Shown here: positions 63,989-64,000 of the stretch, in pieces | How the letters are laid out: each line of letters starts with the position of its first letter | Position numbering within the stretch: the stretch's first letter is position 1 | Source of the DNA: Ardenticatenales bacterium | GTDB taxonomy: Bacteria; Chloroflexota; Anaerolineae; Epilineales; Epilineaceae | Length of the DNA stretch: 64,000 nucleotides | Assembly (NCBI GenBank): GCA_020853525.1 | Contig: JADYYS010000044.1 | Location: 34,070 to 98,069, forward strand | Direction: 5' to 3' | Made by a program: the position numbers and the translations under genes | The notes under the pieces: model-generated | The model's database searches: none | What the model saw: only the letters and a program-made list of their open reading frames with translations | What the model was told of the DNA's origin: nothing

Positions 63989-64000
63989 CGGACGGGCTCG

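Overview
The window is a 64 kb stretch of a very GC-rich bacterial chromosome. Genes are densely packed, often with overlapping ATGA/TGATG/GTGA stop-start junctions, and TGA is used freely as a normal stop. Several secreted proteins end in a short hydrophobic-L-P tail (VWLPIARRGE, IWLPVVQRG, IMLPLLWRGIE, YLPMALF). Such tails, Thr/Pro-rich linkers and the overall gene content suggest a Chloroflexota (Anaerolineae/Ardenticatenia-like) organism. This is inference; no rRNA is present.

Layout. 1-5.3 kb: 3' end of thiL, a triple-PDZ protein, an orphan histidine kinase, a PspC protein and a DUF493 protein. 5.3-16.9 kb (minus): one translationally coupled operon of an S9 peptidase/TPR fusion, a lipoprotein with FG-GAP and ASPIC/UnbV repeats, and two giant multi-domain glycosyltransferases. 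17-34 kb: a secreted protein, clpB, a membrane protein with carA, a duplicated beta-propeller lipoprotein, a Uma2 nuclease-like protein, a VOC protein, carB and a phosphodiesterase. 34-44 kb: an HtrA-like lipoprotein protease, an O-antigen-ligase-like protein, a PD40-repeat protein, a metallophosphoesterase, an AT-hook-like small protein, a methyltransferase and an SH3b lipoprotein. 44-48 kb (minus): a GH105-like hydrolase, then two tandem secreted thioredoxin-like proteins, each interrupted by an in-frame UGA exactly where a CxxC would be; then tRNA-Ala. 48-59 kb: propeller lipoprotein plus flippase-like protein, a 1484-residue subtilase, a 6S-like RNA, two unknown proteins, a cupredoxin/cytochrome c membrane protein and a Tag-like glycosylase. 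59.3 kb to at least 63.5 kb: a lower-GC integrated element beside tRNA-Lys with a tyrosine integrase, VapBC and two unknown membrane proteins; the far end is not in the window.

The main discovery candidate is the tandem UGA pair. Both genes read U-x-x-C when UGA is taken as selenocysteine. In both, a stem-loop directly 3' of the UGA carries GGUC at +19 to +22, the same place as in the Escherichia coli fdhF SECIS as I remember it. The rest of each reading frame is open and the two proteins are paralogous on both sides of the UGA. I read them as two secreted selenoproteins of a family I do not recognise.

A second theme is small palindromic repeats: a 139-bp element and a 77-bp element, each in two copies, and GTAGGGGC palindromes. 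These abut gene ends and in four cases supply the stop codon; one palindrome is read through inside carB. A third theme is a recurrent promoter, TTGACC (or CTGACC) with a 16-17 base spacer and a TAnnnT -10, found before the 6S-like RNA, tRNA-Ala, the S9 operon, the carA operon, carB and the DUF493 gene; the two car promoters imply leaderless or near-leaderless mRNAs.
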